Below the pieces are notes generated by a model. The model was not told the DNA's origin. It was given only the letters and a program-made list of their open reading frames with translations, and did not search any database. DNA of 64,000 bases from positions 1-64,000 of the forward strand of contig CANQYY010000004.1 of assembly GCA_947628225.1 (NCBI GenBank), in the 5' to 3' direction. Each line of letters opens with the position of its first letter. Position 1 is the stretch's first letter. Below are positions 36,039 to 43,985 of the stretch, piece by piece. The translations under genes and the position numbers were made by a program. Source of the stretch: an uncultured Lachnospiraceae bacterium. GTDB taxonomy: Bacteria > Bacillota > Clostridia > Lachnospirales > Lachnospiraceae.

Positions 36039-37582
36039 TCAACACTTTTTATATCCAGTTCAAACCAGAATTCCACCCCGTTATCGTAATTAATAACGCC
36101 ATATTTCTGGTTATGGGCCTCCATTACCGCCTTGACAATAGAAAGGCCGATGCCATTGCCTCCGTATTCCCTCGTTCTCGCCTTATCTACCTTATAAAAC
36201 TTCGTCCATATCTTATCAATATCCTCTTCCGGAATCGGATCTCCGGTATTAAATACGCTGATTCGGACAACTCCGCCCTGTCTGGCGATTTTAATTTCAA
36301 TTTTTTTCTCGCCTTTTACATGGTTCAGGGCATTGCTGACATAATTTGTCATAACCTCTTCAATCATATATTCATCCGCCCAGACCATAATCGGCTCTTC
36401 CGCCCTCTGATAGGACAGCGTTACCCCCTGCTGCCGGAACAAAATATCGGAAGCGTTTACAACAGAGTCTAACACGCCGTTCAAATCAAAATGCTCGAGA
36501 TGAACCTGACCGTTTCCAAATTCCAGTTGATTCAGGCTGAGAAGCCTCTTTACCATTTTATTCATCTTGTCCGCTTCATCAATGATAACTTCGCAGTAAA
36601 ACTGGCGGCTTTCCTCATCATCATTGATATTTTCCTGCAGTCCCTCCGCATATCCCTGTATGAGGGCAATCGGAGTTTTTAACTCATGCGACACATTTGC
36701 CAAAAACTCCTGACGCATCTTTTCCTGCTCTGAACGCCTTTGTAAATCTAACTGCAATTCATTATTTGCCGTCTTTAACTCCGATATTGTTTCCTCCAGT
36801 TTGTCCGAAAGCGCATTCATGCTGTTTCCCAGCACCCCGATTTCATCGGCGCGGTTACTTTGGTAACGGGAGGAGAAATTCAGCTCCTGCATCTTCTGCG
36901 CATGCTTCGCCAGTTTAAGGATTGGTTTTGTATACTGGTTGCTCACAAAAAACATAATCAGGATTCCGACAATTACAACTACCACGCCTACATACATTAA
37001 AAATTGGTTAGATACCAGCGTGCTTTCATGGATACTCTGATAATTTGTCCTCAGATAAATCCAATAATTATCGGGCATTTGCCCTGTCAGCTCAATATAA
37101 TTGGAGCCAATCCGGTTATCATATACCTTGTAGACCTCACAGTTGTTTTCCTGGCTGAGTTTCTGGCAGTTATCTCCCAGCTCTGTGCCAAAATACATAG
37201 CCTTTACATATTTTCCAAGCTGATCCTTCGTTACCTCCTGCAGCCGGTCGGAGTTCGCCGGATAGGCATAATTCAGCGTGACAATATCCCCGGAGCCGGA
37301 GTTTGCCTCGATCTGCATAATGTAAATGTTTACATTGGTATTGCTGCTTAGAATATCCAGTTTGTCATAGATCTCGTCCCGTTTTGTTTCATCCAGGCTC
37401 AGCCAGTCCACGCCATCGCAAATACTGAGGGCTCTGGAATACACCGTTTTCATCTGGGACACCTTCGTGTTTTGATAAAATCCCGGAAGTAAAAAGATAT
37501 TCGTAGCGCAGATTACCGCAATGGTGGCAATCAGCATTCCGGAAAATATCATAATAAGTCTTGTCCGAAGCGACTGTTTCAT
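36035..37582 (-). CDS. HAMP-domain sensor histidine kinase
   Basis: 515 residues: membrane helix (about 8-30), extracellular sensor (about 35-190), second helix (about 195-215), HAMP (about 215-270), coiled coil, HisKA with phosphoacceptor in QEFLANVSHELKTPIALIQG, and HATPase (NYVSNALNHVKG; GGNGIGLSIVKAVM). It pairs with the response regulator two bases upstream. The signal is unknown. The upstream genes for a membrane-tethered foldase and a small membrane protein hint at envelope or secretion stress. The ATG follows the regulator's stop closely. Confidence 0.9.
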   Translation of the reverse strand: MKQSLRTRLIMIFSGMLIATIAVICATNIFLLPGFYQNTKVSQMKTVYSRALSICDGVDWLSLDETKRDEIYDKLDILSSNTNVNIYIMQIEANSGSGDIVTLNYAYPANSDRLQEVTKDQLGKYVKAMYFGTELGDNCQKLSQENNCEVYKVYDNRIGSNYIELTGQMPDNYWIYLRTNYQSIHESTLVSNQFLMYVGVVVVIVGILIMFFVSNQYTKPILKLAKHAQKMQELNFSSRYQSNRADEIGVLGNSMNALSDKLEETISELKTANNELQLDLQRRSEQEKMRQEFLANVSHELKTPIALIQGYAEGLQENINDDEESRQFYCEVIIDEADKMNKMVKRLLSLNQLEFGNGQVHLEHFDLNGVLDSVVNASDILFRQQGVTLSYQRAEEPIMVWADEYMIEEVMTNYVSNALNHVKGEKKIEIKIARQGGVVRISVFNTGDPIPEEDIDKIWTKFYKVDKARTREYGGNGIGLSIVKAVMEAHNQKYGVINYDNGVEFWFELDIKSVD

Positions 37583-37584
37583 GC

Positions 37585-38256
37585 CTACACCTCAAATTTA
37601 TATCCCATTCCCCATATTGTTTTAATATAGCTTCCGTATTCTCCCATCTTGTTTCTCAATTTTTTTACATGGGTATCAATCGTTCTGGCATCTCCGAAAT
37701 AGTCGTAATCCCATACATGATTTAAAATACGTTCGCGGGAAAGGGCAATGCCTTTGTTTTCCATAAAATAAGTTAAAAGTTCAAATTCTTTAAAACTTAA
37801 ATCAATCTTTTCTCCATCAATAAGCACTTCATGAGCCGAACGGTTCAATACAATGCCGCCGTATTCTATTTTTTCCTCGCTGGCAGAATTGCTGCGTCGT
37901 AACAGCGCCTGCACCCTCGCCACTAAAATTTTGGGACTGAAAGGCTTGGCAATATATTCATCCACTCCCAGTTCAAATCCCCGGAGTTCATCGTTTTCTT
38001 CTCCCCTGGCTGTCAGCATAATAATCGGCACCTTAGAATACTGCCGGATTTCGCGGCAGGTTTCCCAGCCATCCATTTTCGGCATCATAACATCAAGAAT
38101 TACCAGCACAATATCCTTGTTCGCCAGAAAAATATCCACTGCTTCCTCTCCGTCGGCCGCCTCTAACACCTTAAAATCCTGTTTGGTCAAAAAGTCCCTG
38201 ACCAATTTGCGCATCCGCTGCTCATCGTCTACTACCAGTATGGTCCTTTCCGCCAT
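37585..38256 (-). CDS. OmpR/PhoB family response regulator
   Basis: 223 residues. Receiver domain with acidic VVDDEQ, phospho-Asp in VILDVMMPKMDG and lysine in YIAKPFSP; winged helix with LSFKEFELLTYFMENKG and ARTIDTHVKKLRNKMG. It is the DNA-binding partner of the adjacent kinase and is distinct from PhoB at 25.6 kb. It is third in the operon foldase, membrane protein, regulator, kinase. Confidence 0.94.
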   Translation of the reverse strand: MAERTILVVDDEQRMRKLVRDFLTKQDFKVLEAADGEEAVDIFLANKDIVLVILDVMMPKMDGWETCREIRQYSKVPIIMLTARGEENDELRGFELGVDEYIAKPFSPKILVARVQALLRRSNSASEEKIEYGGIVLNRSAHEVLIDGEKIDLSFKEFELLTYFMENKGIALSRERILNHVWDYDYFGDARTIDTHVKKLRNKMGEYGSYIKTIWGMGYKFEV

Positions 38257-38275
38257 GTTTGCGCTCCTTCCTTTC

Positions 38276-38821
38276 CTATTTCAGCTTGTTTTCTCTTTCT
38301 TCCAGTTCTGCCTGCCATTTTTGGTATTTATCAATCAATTCTTCTTCCATATTAGCTTTATAATTTGTAAAATATGTGAAAATAGAGTATTCAAACCGGA
38401 AATTTATAATAACAAATCCTACAAGGAGTATGACCAGCGCGGCAATGGCAATCTTTAATTTTTTATTTAAAAGTTTCTGGCTTTCATACAATTTTTGATA
38501 CTTATTCATTCCCGGCTTGGGCTCGGGGATCGTATCCCGAACTTCTTTTACCTGCCGGATCGGAATATCCGCTAAGGAGCGTTCTGTCGCCACGCCGCTT
38601 GCCAGTATCGTTTCCCTAAGCTCATTCAGAAATTCATATCCGATCACCGTATCGAAAACCTTATCCGCCACTGCCTTGTTATAAATTTTTAATGCCGCTT
38701 TTGCATCCGAGATATTTACCTTATTTTTTATCTGGCGAATCATTTCTGTTTCCTTCGCCGCCCTGTCATAAGCCTCCCTGCTCTCAAAGGAAAGACTTCC
38801 TAAGGTTTCTTTTTCCGCCAT
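38276..38821 (-). CDS. Small single-pass membrane protein of unknown function
   Basis: 181 residues. A soluble helical N-terminal part (about 1-125) is followed by one membrane helix (IAIAALVILLVGFVIIN, about 125-145) and a charged helical C-terminus (ELIDKYQKWQAELEERENKL). I do not recognise the family. It sits 17 bases after the foldase gene and 19 before the response regulator, so it may be a regulator or accessory of that two-component system. Confidence 0.6.
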   Translation of the reverse strand: MAEKETLGSLSFESREAYDRAAKETEMIRQIKNKVNISDAKAALKIYNKAVADKVFDTVIGYEFLNELRETILASGVATERSLADIPIRQVKEVRDTIPEPKPGMNKYQKLYESQKLLNKKLKIAIAALVILLVGFVIINFRFEYSIFTYFTNYKANMEEELIDKYQKWQAELEERENKLK

Positions 38822-38838
38822 TTCCCATACTCCTCCCT

Positions 38839-39963
38839 TTACTTTTGTTTCGCATGGTACCCGACAAAATCTTTGACAACCTCTACCAGCATATCATCCT
38901 TCGGGCGTCCCCCATAGTCCCTTTTGTACTCGGAAATAAGCGCCTCTAAGGACATATTGTCTTTTTCCGTATATTCCATGGTTTCCATTAAATACTTTTT
39001 ATACTGTTCATCCGTAAGGGTAAGATTTTCTCTTTTTGCAATCGTTTTTGCCACCATCCGATCTCTTACCGTTTCCTCTGCGGTTTCTTTTACCGTTTCC
39101 TCATCCATATTAAGGCTTGCCAGTAAATCCTCATAGCTGCTGCCGCTTACCTTGGCAAAATTCCGGTACTGTCCCTCTAAATCCTGTTGGGCAGCTTTAA
39201 CAAGATCCTCCGGATATTCCTCCACTTCGCAGGTATCGATCATCTCTGACCACGCTATCTCGTCCACGGTTTCCTGATTTTCTTTTTTCAGCTTCTTTTT
39301 TAAATACTGCTTATATTCATTCACTGTTTTATATTTGCCGCCGGAGGCTTCCTTGGCATACGCATCATCAAATTTTCCAAGCACGTCAATAGAAAAGGAA
39401 ACTTTTTTGCCCGCCACAAGCTCATCATCATAGCTTGCGTCAAAATGAACCGTGACTGTATGGGTTTTTCCAATTTCCTTTCCTATCAGCCCGTTTTCAA
39501 AATCCTCTACATATTCATATTTTCCAATTTGAAGGCAGGCATCCTCCGCCCGAAGATCCTCATTGGATACGCCGTCTACATACCCTTCATAATCGATAAA
39601 AACATAATCCCCTTTTTGAATCCGGTTATCATTCTCCAGTTTTTTCTGCAATTTTTTACTTTCCGCTTTTTCCTGCATAGCAGACTGAATCTCTTCCTCG
39701 TCCGGCGTAACCTGCGCACTGACTCCCTTATACTTTCCTATTGTGATGTTGCCGCTCTCTGCATAATCAGCCGGCTCTCCGTCAGCCACGCTGGTTACAA
39801 CGGGCGAAGCAGCGCCGGGCTCCTCTTTTATTTTATTTTTTTGTGCAAAATGGAGAATTATCAGCCCGATAAACAATCCGACTGCCAACGCTATTACCGC
39901 AATAATGATAATTGCCTGTACCGGCACCGATACTGCCTTTTTCTTTTTCTTTGTATTTGACAT
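38839..39963 (-). CDS. Membrane-tethered trigger-factor-like peptidyl-prolyl isomerase
   Basis: 374 residues. A short cytosolic Lys-rich start and one membrane helix (about 12-38, VQAIIIIAVIALAVGLFIGL) place the rest outside. An FKBP-type domain (about 115-200: IQKGDYVFIDYEGYVDG ... FENGLIGKEIGKTHTVTVHF) is followed by a trigger-factor C-terminal-like helical region (about 205-370: 'VNEYKQYLKKKLKKE', DRMVAKTIAKRENLT). Trigger factor is normally a cytosolic ribosome-bound chaperone; this form lacks the ribosome-binding domain and appears to fold exported proteins. It heads an operon with a two-component system. An alternative is a PrsA-like role. Confidence 0.8.
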   Translation of the reverse strand: MSNTKKKKKAVSVPVQAIIIIAVIALAVGLFIGLIILHFAQKNKIKEEPGAASPVVTSVADGEPADYAESGNITIGKYKGVSAQVTPDEEEIQSAMQEKAESKKLQKKLENDNRIQKGDYVFIDYEGYVDGVSNEDLRAEDACLQIGKYEYVEDFENGLIGKEIGKTHTVTVHFDASYDDELVAGKKVSFSIDVLGKFDDAYAKEASGGKYKTVNEYKQYLKKKLKKENQETVDEIAWSEMIDTCEVEEYPEDLVKAAQQDLEGQYRNFAKVSGSSYEDLLASLNMDEETVKETAEETVRDRMVAKTIAKRENLTLTDEQYKKYLMETMEYTEKDNMSLEALISEYKRDYGGRPKDDMLVEVVKDFVGYHAKQK

Positions 39964-40015
39964 ACTTACCTCCGTTTATTTTCCGTAATGATAATATCAT
40001 ATCATAAAATTGTGA

Positions 40016-40053
40016 AGAAAAAAAGGTGCGGGCAAAAATCCCACACCTTTTTT
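40016..40053 (-). terminator. Terminator of leuCD
   Basis: AAAAGGTGTGGG pairs with CCCGCACCTTTT (one U-G), followed by a T-run on the minus strand, just past the leuD stop. Confidence 0.82.
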
Positions 40054-40062
40054 GATGCGCTT

Positions 40063-40551
40063 TTATTCTTTTCCGTTAATATAGTTCATCAGGCCCTCCG
40101 CCCGGATGATTTTCTGCATAAATTCCGGGAATACCTGCCCCTGATAGGACTCGCCCTTTGTTTTGTTTGTTATTTTACCGCTGTCAAAATCAATTTCCAC
40201 TTCATCACCGGCATCAATCCCCTTAGATGCCTCTTTGCATTCAATAATCGGGAGCCCGATATTGATCGCATTGCGATAAAAAATGCGGGCAAAGGTTTCG
40301 GCAATGACACAGCTGACGCCGGAAGCCTTAATGGCAATAGGGGCATGCTCTCTGGACGAGCCGCAGCCGAAATTTTTCTCTGCTACAATTATATCGCCCT
40401 GCTTTACCTTTTTTACAAATTCCCTGTCAATATCTTCCATGCAATGGCCGGCAAGCTCTGCCGGGTCAGAAGAATTCAGATATCTTGCCGGAATAATCAC
40501 ATCGGTATCTACATTGTCGCCATATTTAAATACTTTTCCTAATGCTTTCAT
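40063..40551 (-). CDS. leuD: 3-isopropylmalate dehydratase small subunit
   Basis: About 162 residues, the short type found in archaea and Clostridia. With LeuC it isomerises 2- to 3-isopropylmalate in leucine synthesis. The swivel domain motifs [26 protein letters not shown] and [15 protein letters not shown] are present. The start at 40551 (MKALGK) has GGAGG eight bases upstream; the longer frame starts inside that site. Confidence 0.94.
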   Translation of the reverse strand: MKALGKVFKYGDNVDTDVIIPARYLNSSDPAELAGHCMEDIDREFVKKVKQGDIIVAEKNFGCGSSREHAPIAIKASGVSCVIAETFARIFYRNAINIGLPIIECKEASKGIDAGDEVEIDFDSGKITNKTKGESYQGQVFPEFMQKIIRAEGLMNYINGKE

Positions 40552-40572
40552 ACTATCCTCCATTCTATTATG

Positions 40573-41838
40573 CTACATTCCGAGCTCAGCTGGCTCCGAG
40601 ATTTTTCCTGTTACCGCGCTGGCCGCCGCCACCGCCGGACTTGCCAGATACACCTCGGATTCCACATGTCCCATCCGTCCCACAAAATTACGGTTCGTAG
40701 TCGATACCGCCCGTTCTCCCGCTGCCAGAATTCCCATATAGCCTCCCAGGCAGGGTCCGCAGGTCGGCGTACTGACGATAGCGCCGGCGCGGATAAAGGT
40801 CTGGGTCAGTCCCTCCTCAATCGCCTGTAAGTAGACTGCCTGAGTTGCCGGGATCACAATACAGCGAACCCCTTTTTTTACCTTGCGCCCTTTTAAAATT
40901 TCAGCCGCAGTTCTCATATCCTCAATCCGCCCATTCGTACAGGAACCGATAACGACCTGGTCAATCGTTACCTCTCCCGCCTCTTTTACCGTCTTTGTAT
41001 TTTCCGGCAGATGCGGGAATGCCACCGTCGGCTCCAGACTGCTCAAATCAATGGTAATTGTTTCATCATATTCTGCGTCTTCGTCCGCTTCATAAACAGT
41101 ATATTTCTTTGTAGAATGCTCCTTCATATAGGCAATGGTTTTGTCATCCACCGGGAAGATTCCATTTTTTGCTCCTGCCTCTATCGCCATATTGGCAATG
41201 GAAAAACGGTCGTCCATCGAAAGACTTGCCACGCCGTCCCCGGTAAACTCCAAAGAACGGTACAGGGCGCCGTCTACTCCGATTTTTCCAATAAGATGTA
41301 AAATAACATCCTTTCCGCTCACCCACTGATTGAGAGAGCCTGTCAGCACCACCTGAATCGCCGAGGGCACTTTAAACCAGGCTTTACCGGTTATCATGCC
41401 GGCCCCCATATCGGTACTGCCCACTCCGGTGGAAAATGCTCCCAGAGCGCCGTATGTGCAAGTATGGGAATCTGCCCCGATGCAGGTTTCCCCTGCCACG
41501 ATCAGGCCTTTTTCCGGCAAAAGGGCATGTTCAATCCCCATCTCTCCCACTTCAAAATAATTGGTAATTCCCTGCGCCTTTGCATACTCCCTGACACATT
41601 TACAATGTTCTGCGGACTTAATATCCTTATTGGGGGCAAAATGATCCGGCACCAGCGCAATTTTATCCTTGTCAAACACCGTCTTTTTATTTAATTTTTC
41701 TACCTCATGGATTGCCACCGGACCAGTAATATCATTGGCAAGCACTAAATCCAAATCAGCTTCAATTAGCTGGCCTGCCGTCACAGAAGCCAGTCCCGCA
41801 TGGGCTGCCAGAATTTTCTGTGTCATTGTCATTCCCAT
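40573..41838 (-). CDS. leuC: 3-isopropylmalate dehydratase large subunit
   Basis: 421 residues, the short (HacA/LeuC archaeal-type) form of the aconitase family. [4Fe-4S] ligands are the Cys residues in VIGSCTNGR and [24 protein letters not shown] is also typical. It lies 21 bases before leuD. Close relatives can be homoaconitase or dimethylmalate dehydratase, so leucine synthesis is the most likely but not the only role. A divergent LysR gene is a likely regulator. Confidence 0.92.
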   Translation of the reverse strand: MGMTMTQKILAAHAGLASVTAGQLIEADLDLVLANDITGPVAIHEVEKLNKKTVFDKDKIALVPDHFAPNKDIKSAEHCKCVREYAKAQGITNYFEVGEMGIEHALLPEKGLIVAGETCIGADSHTCTYGALGAFSTGVGSTDMGAGMITGKAWFKVPSAIQVVLTGSLNQWVSGKDVILHLIGKIGVDGALYRSLEFTGDGVASLSMDDRFSIANMAIEAGAKNGIFPVDDKTIAYMKEHSTKKYTVYEADEDAEYDETITIDLSSLEPTVAFPHLPENTKTVKEAGEVTIDQVVIGSCTNGRIEDMRTAAEILKGRKVKKGVRCIVIPATQAVYLQAIEEGLTQTFIRAGAIVSTPTCGPCLGGYMGILAAGERAVSTTNRNFVGRMGHVESEVYLASPAVAAASAVTGKISEPAELGM

Positions 41839-41954
41839 AACCTGTTTCCTCCTTTTTCCGGCATCCTTTTTGATGGCATACCGGTTCTTCCGATTTTCTG
41901 TCCTCTATCCTATCATAAAATATATGATTTGTATAATACATGTTATTTATATTT

Positions 41955-41975
41955 TATATAACTTATAGTTATATA
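41955..41975. promoter_or_regulatory. 21-bp palindrome between leuC and lysR, likely LysR operator
   Basis: TATATAACT-TAT-AGTTATATA, perfect over 9+9 bases, placed just upstream of the lysR -35 and about 120 bases from the leuC start. The ATAAC-N5-GTTAT core fits the size of LysR-type operators (T-N11-A). Confidence 0.55.
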
Positions 41976-41979
41976 TATA

Positions 41980-42008
41980 TTGTATGCTATTCCATTTTGT
42001 GTTATGAT
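41980..42008 (+). promoter_or_regulatory. Promoter of the lysR-type gene
   Basis: TTGTAT (41980-41985), 17-base spacer, TATGAT (42003-42008), about 45 bases before the ATG. Confidence 0.6.
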
Positions 42009-42052
42009 GCTTTTATAAATCCGTAAAGCTTAGATTCAAGAAAGGAGAAGGG

Positions 42053-42958
42053 ATGAATAATACATTATCTTATTATGAAATTTTTTATGCGGCAGCCAGA
42101 CAGGGCAGTATTTCCCGGGCTGCCAATGAGCTTTTTATCAGCCAGCCCGCTGTCAGCAAAGCTATCCGCAAATTGGAGCAGAACCTGTCTGCTACGCTAT
42201 TTCTCCGCACTGCCAGAGGCGTTACTCTCACAGAGGACGGAAAGCTGTTATTTTCCCATGTGGAGGCTGCCCTGTCGTCTTTGTCGGAAGGCGAATATTT
42301 GTTGAAAAAAAACCGGGATTTGGAGGTGGGACATTTAAGCATCGGAGTCAGCACTACTCTTTGCAAATATGTAATGCTCCCCTATCTGCAAAGATTTACC
42401 ACCGCCAATCCCCATATCCATGTTACGATCGACTGCCTTTCTTCAGCGGACACCGCCAGACGTCTGGAGGAAAACCGGTTGGATATCGGACTTATCGGCT
42501 ATATCCGCGGCCTGCAGCATGTGGAATTTGAAAAGCTCCTGGAAATTGAAGATACCTTTGTCGCTTCCCGGCAATATTTGGATAGTCTGGTATTGCGGGA
42601 AGAAATTGACCCGGCTCTTACCGATCGCAGCTTATTTTCAAAGGCAACCCTGATTTTACTGGATCGGGAAAATATTTCCAGACAGCACCTGGATTCTTAT
42701 TTTGAACAGCATGGCATCACCCCGGGGCAGGTATTGGAAACAAGCAGTATGGAACTTCTTTTGGATTTTGCCAGAGTAAATCTGGGCATCGCCTGCGTCC
42801 TTCGGGACATCGTCCGGGAAGAATTAAAAGACGGTACGCTGGTGGAGATTCCGCTGACTTACAAAATCCCCAAACGTACCGTTGGATTTGCTTATTCAAA
42901 AGCTGCCGGTCAAAACCCGGCAGTAGAAAAGTTCCGGGAGCTTATTTCGTCCCGGTAG
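42053..42958 (+). CDS. LysR-type transcriptional regulator, probably of leuCD
   Basis: 301 residues. The N-terminal winged helix is intact (FYAAARQGSISRAANELFIS, QPAVSKAIRKLEQNLSATLF, RTARGVTLTEDG), and the C-terminal periplasmic-binding-like effector domain is complete. It is divergent from leuC with a palindrome in between, so control of leuCD by a pathway metabolite such as isopropylmalate is a reasonable inference. AGAAAGGAGAAGGG precedes the ATG. Its last 17 bases overlap the 3' end of dut on the other strand. Confidence 0.93.
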   Translation: MNNTLSYYEIFYAAARQGSISRAANELFISQPAVSKAIRKLEQNLSATLFLRTARGVTLTEDGKLLFSHVEAALSSLSEGEYLLKKNRDLEVGHLSIGVSTTLCKYVMLPYLQRFTTANPHIHVTIDCLSSADTARRLEENRLDIGLIGYIRGLQHVEFEKLLEIEDTFVASRQYLDSLVLREEIDPALTDRSLFSKATLILLDRENISRQHLDSYFEQHGITPGQVLETSSMELLLDFARVNLGIACVLRDIVREELKDGTLVEIPLTYKIPKRTVGFAYSKAAGQNPAVEKFRELISSR

Positions 42959-43388
42959 AGCCAAAACCGCCGTCCCCCCTGCCGGTATCCTCCAGCGTCT
43001 GCACTTCTTCATACCGGGCAAAGAAGTAGGGGGCAATTACCATCTGAGCCACTCTTTCTCCGGCTTCGATCGTAATATCTTCTTTAGAATGATTGTGCAG
43101 CGCCACCATGATCTCGCCCCGGTAGTCCGAATCAATGACGCCCACTTTATTGGCAGGAGCCAGTCCTTTTTTACACGCCAGACCGCTTCTGGCATAGACC
43201 AGTCCCACAAATCCCATCGGGATTTCCATCGCAATGCCGGTATGGACAAATTCGGTCCCGCCGGCGGCTATTGTCAGAGGCTCGTCCATGCAGGCATATA
43301 AATCCGCGCCGGCGGCAAACTCAGTACCATAATGAGGAGTCTTAGCTTTTTCCTCTATTTTTTTAAACCGTACTGTTGTAGTATTCAT
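42942..43388 (-). CDS. dut: dUTP diphosphatase
   Basis: 148 residues from the chosen start, typical of trimeric dUTPases. It removes dUTP and supplies dUMP for dTMP synthesis. Motifs: AGADLYAC, YARSGLACKKGL, GVIDSDYRGEIMVALHNHS, ERVAQMVI and the C-terminal GRGDGGFGSTG. The start at 43388 (MNTTTV) has GGAGAAAG nearby; a longer frame of 21 codons overlaps no conserved sequence. It follows nrdG by 31 bases, forming a nucleotide-supply operon nrdD-nrdG-dut, and uracil glycosylase at 30.5 kb acts on the same problem. Confidence 0.95.
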   Translation of the reverse strand: MNTTTVRFKKIEEKAKTPHYGTEFAAGADLYACMDEPLTIAAGGTEFVHTGIAMEIPMGFVGLVYARSGLACKKGLAPANKVGVIDSDYRGEIMVALHNHSKEDITIEAGERVAQMVIAPYFFARYEEVQTLEDTGRGDGGFGSTGTK

Positions 43389-43419
43389 CTCTTTCTCCAT
43401 TTCTGAAAGCGAAATTGCC

Positions 43420-43953
43420 TTACGGTACGATTTCGCCTTCCCAGTGAACAATCTTTCCTGTAGCCAGAGATTGTTTCACATCAATAATTCTCTGATTATC
43501 CGAGCCCCGGAAATTTACCTTTAGATTTTTCTTTTCCGCCACAAACTCCCCATCTACCAGAATATCAATATACGACAGTAATTCTCTGGTGATTTCAGAT
43601 TCCCTGCACATGCGCTCTACAATATCTTTATCAAACAGATATCCGGAATAGCACCAGACGCTTTTCTCCGGATATGTTTCATGTACTCTTCGCAGCAGGG
43701 GAAGAAGCCCCTCCTGATTTTCAGGTTCCAGGGGCTCCCCTCCCAGTAGTGACAAACCGGCAACATATTCCGGTTTCAGATAGGAAATCACATCCTCTAT
43801 CTCTTTTTCAGTAAAGGGTTTTCCGTAATTAAAATCCCATGCCTCTTCATTGAAACAATCCTTACAGTGATGAGTACATCCGCTGACAAACACCGATACG
43901 CGGACGCCTGTTCCATTCGCTACATCATATTGCTTTATATCCGCATAATTCAT
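43420..43953 (-). CDS. nrdG: Anaerobic ribonucleotide reductase activating enzyme
   Basis: 177 residues, radical-SAM enzyme. The [4Fe-4S] motif CTHHCKDC (CxxxCxxC) follows the family start 'ADIKQYDVANGTGVRVSVFVSG'. It makes the glycyl radical on NrdD using S-adenosylmethionine. It is 32 bases after nrdD. Confidence 0.96.
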   Translation of the reverse strand: MNYADIKQYDVANGTGVRVSVFVSGCTHHCKDCFNEEAWDFNYGKPFTEKEIEDVISYLKPEYVAGLSLLGGEPLEPENQEGLLPLLRRVHETYPEKSVWCYSGYLFDKDIVERMCRESEITRELLSYIDILVDGEFVAEKKNLKVNFRGSDNQRIIDVKQSLATGKIVHWEGEIVP

Positions 43954-43985
43954 AATTTGCTATCTCCCATTGGACATTCCGACAA

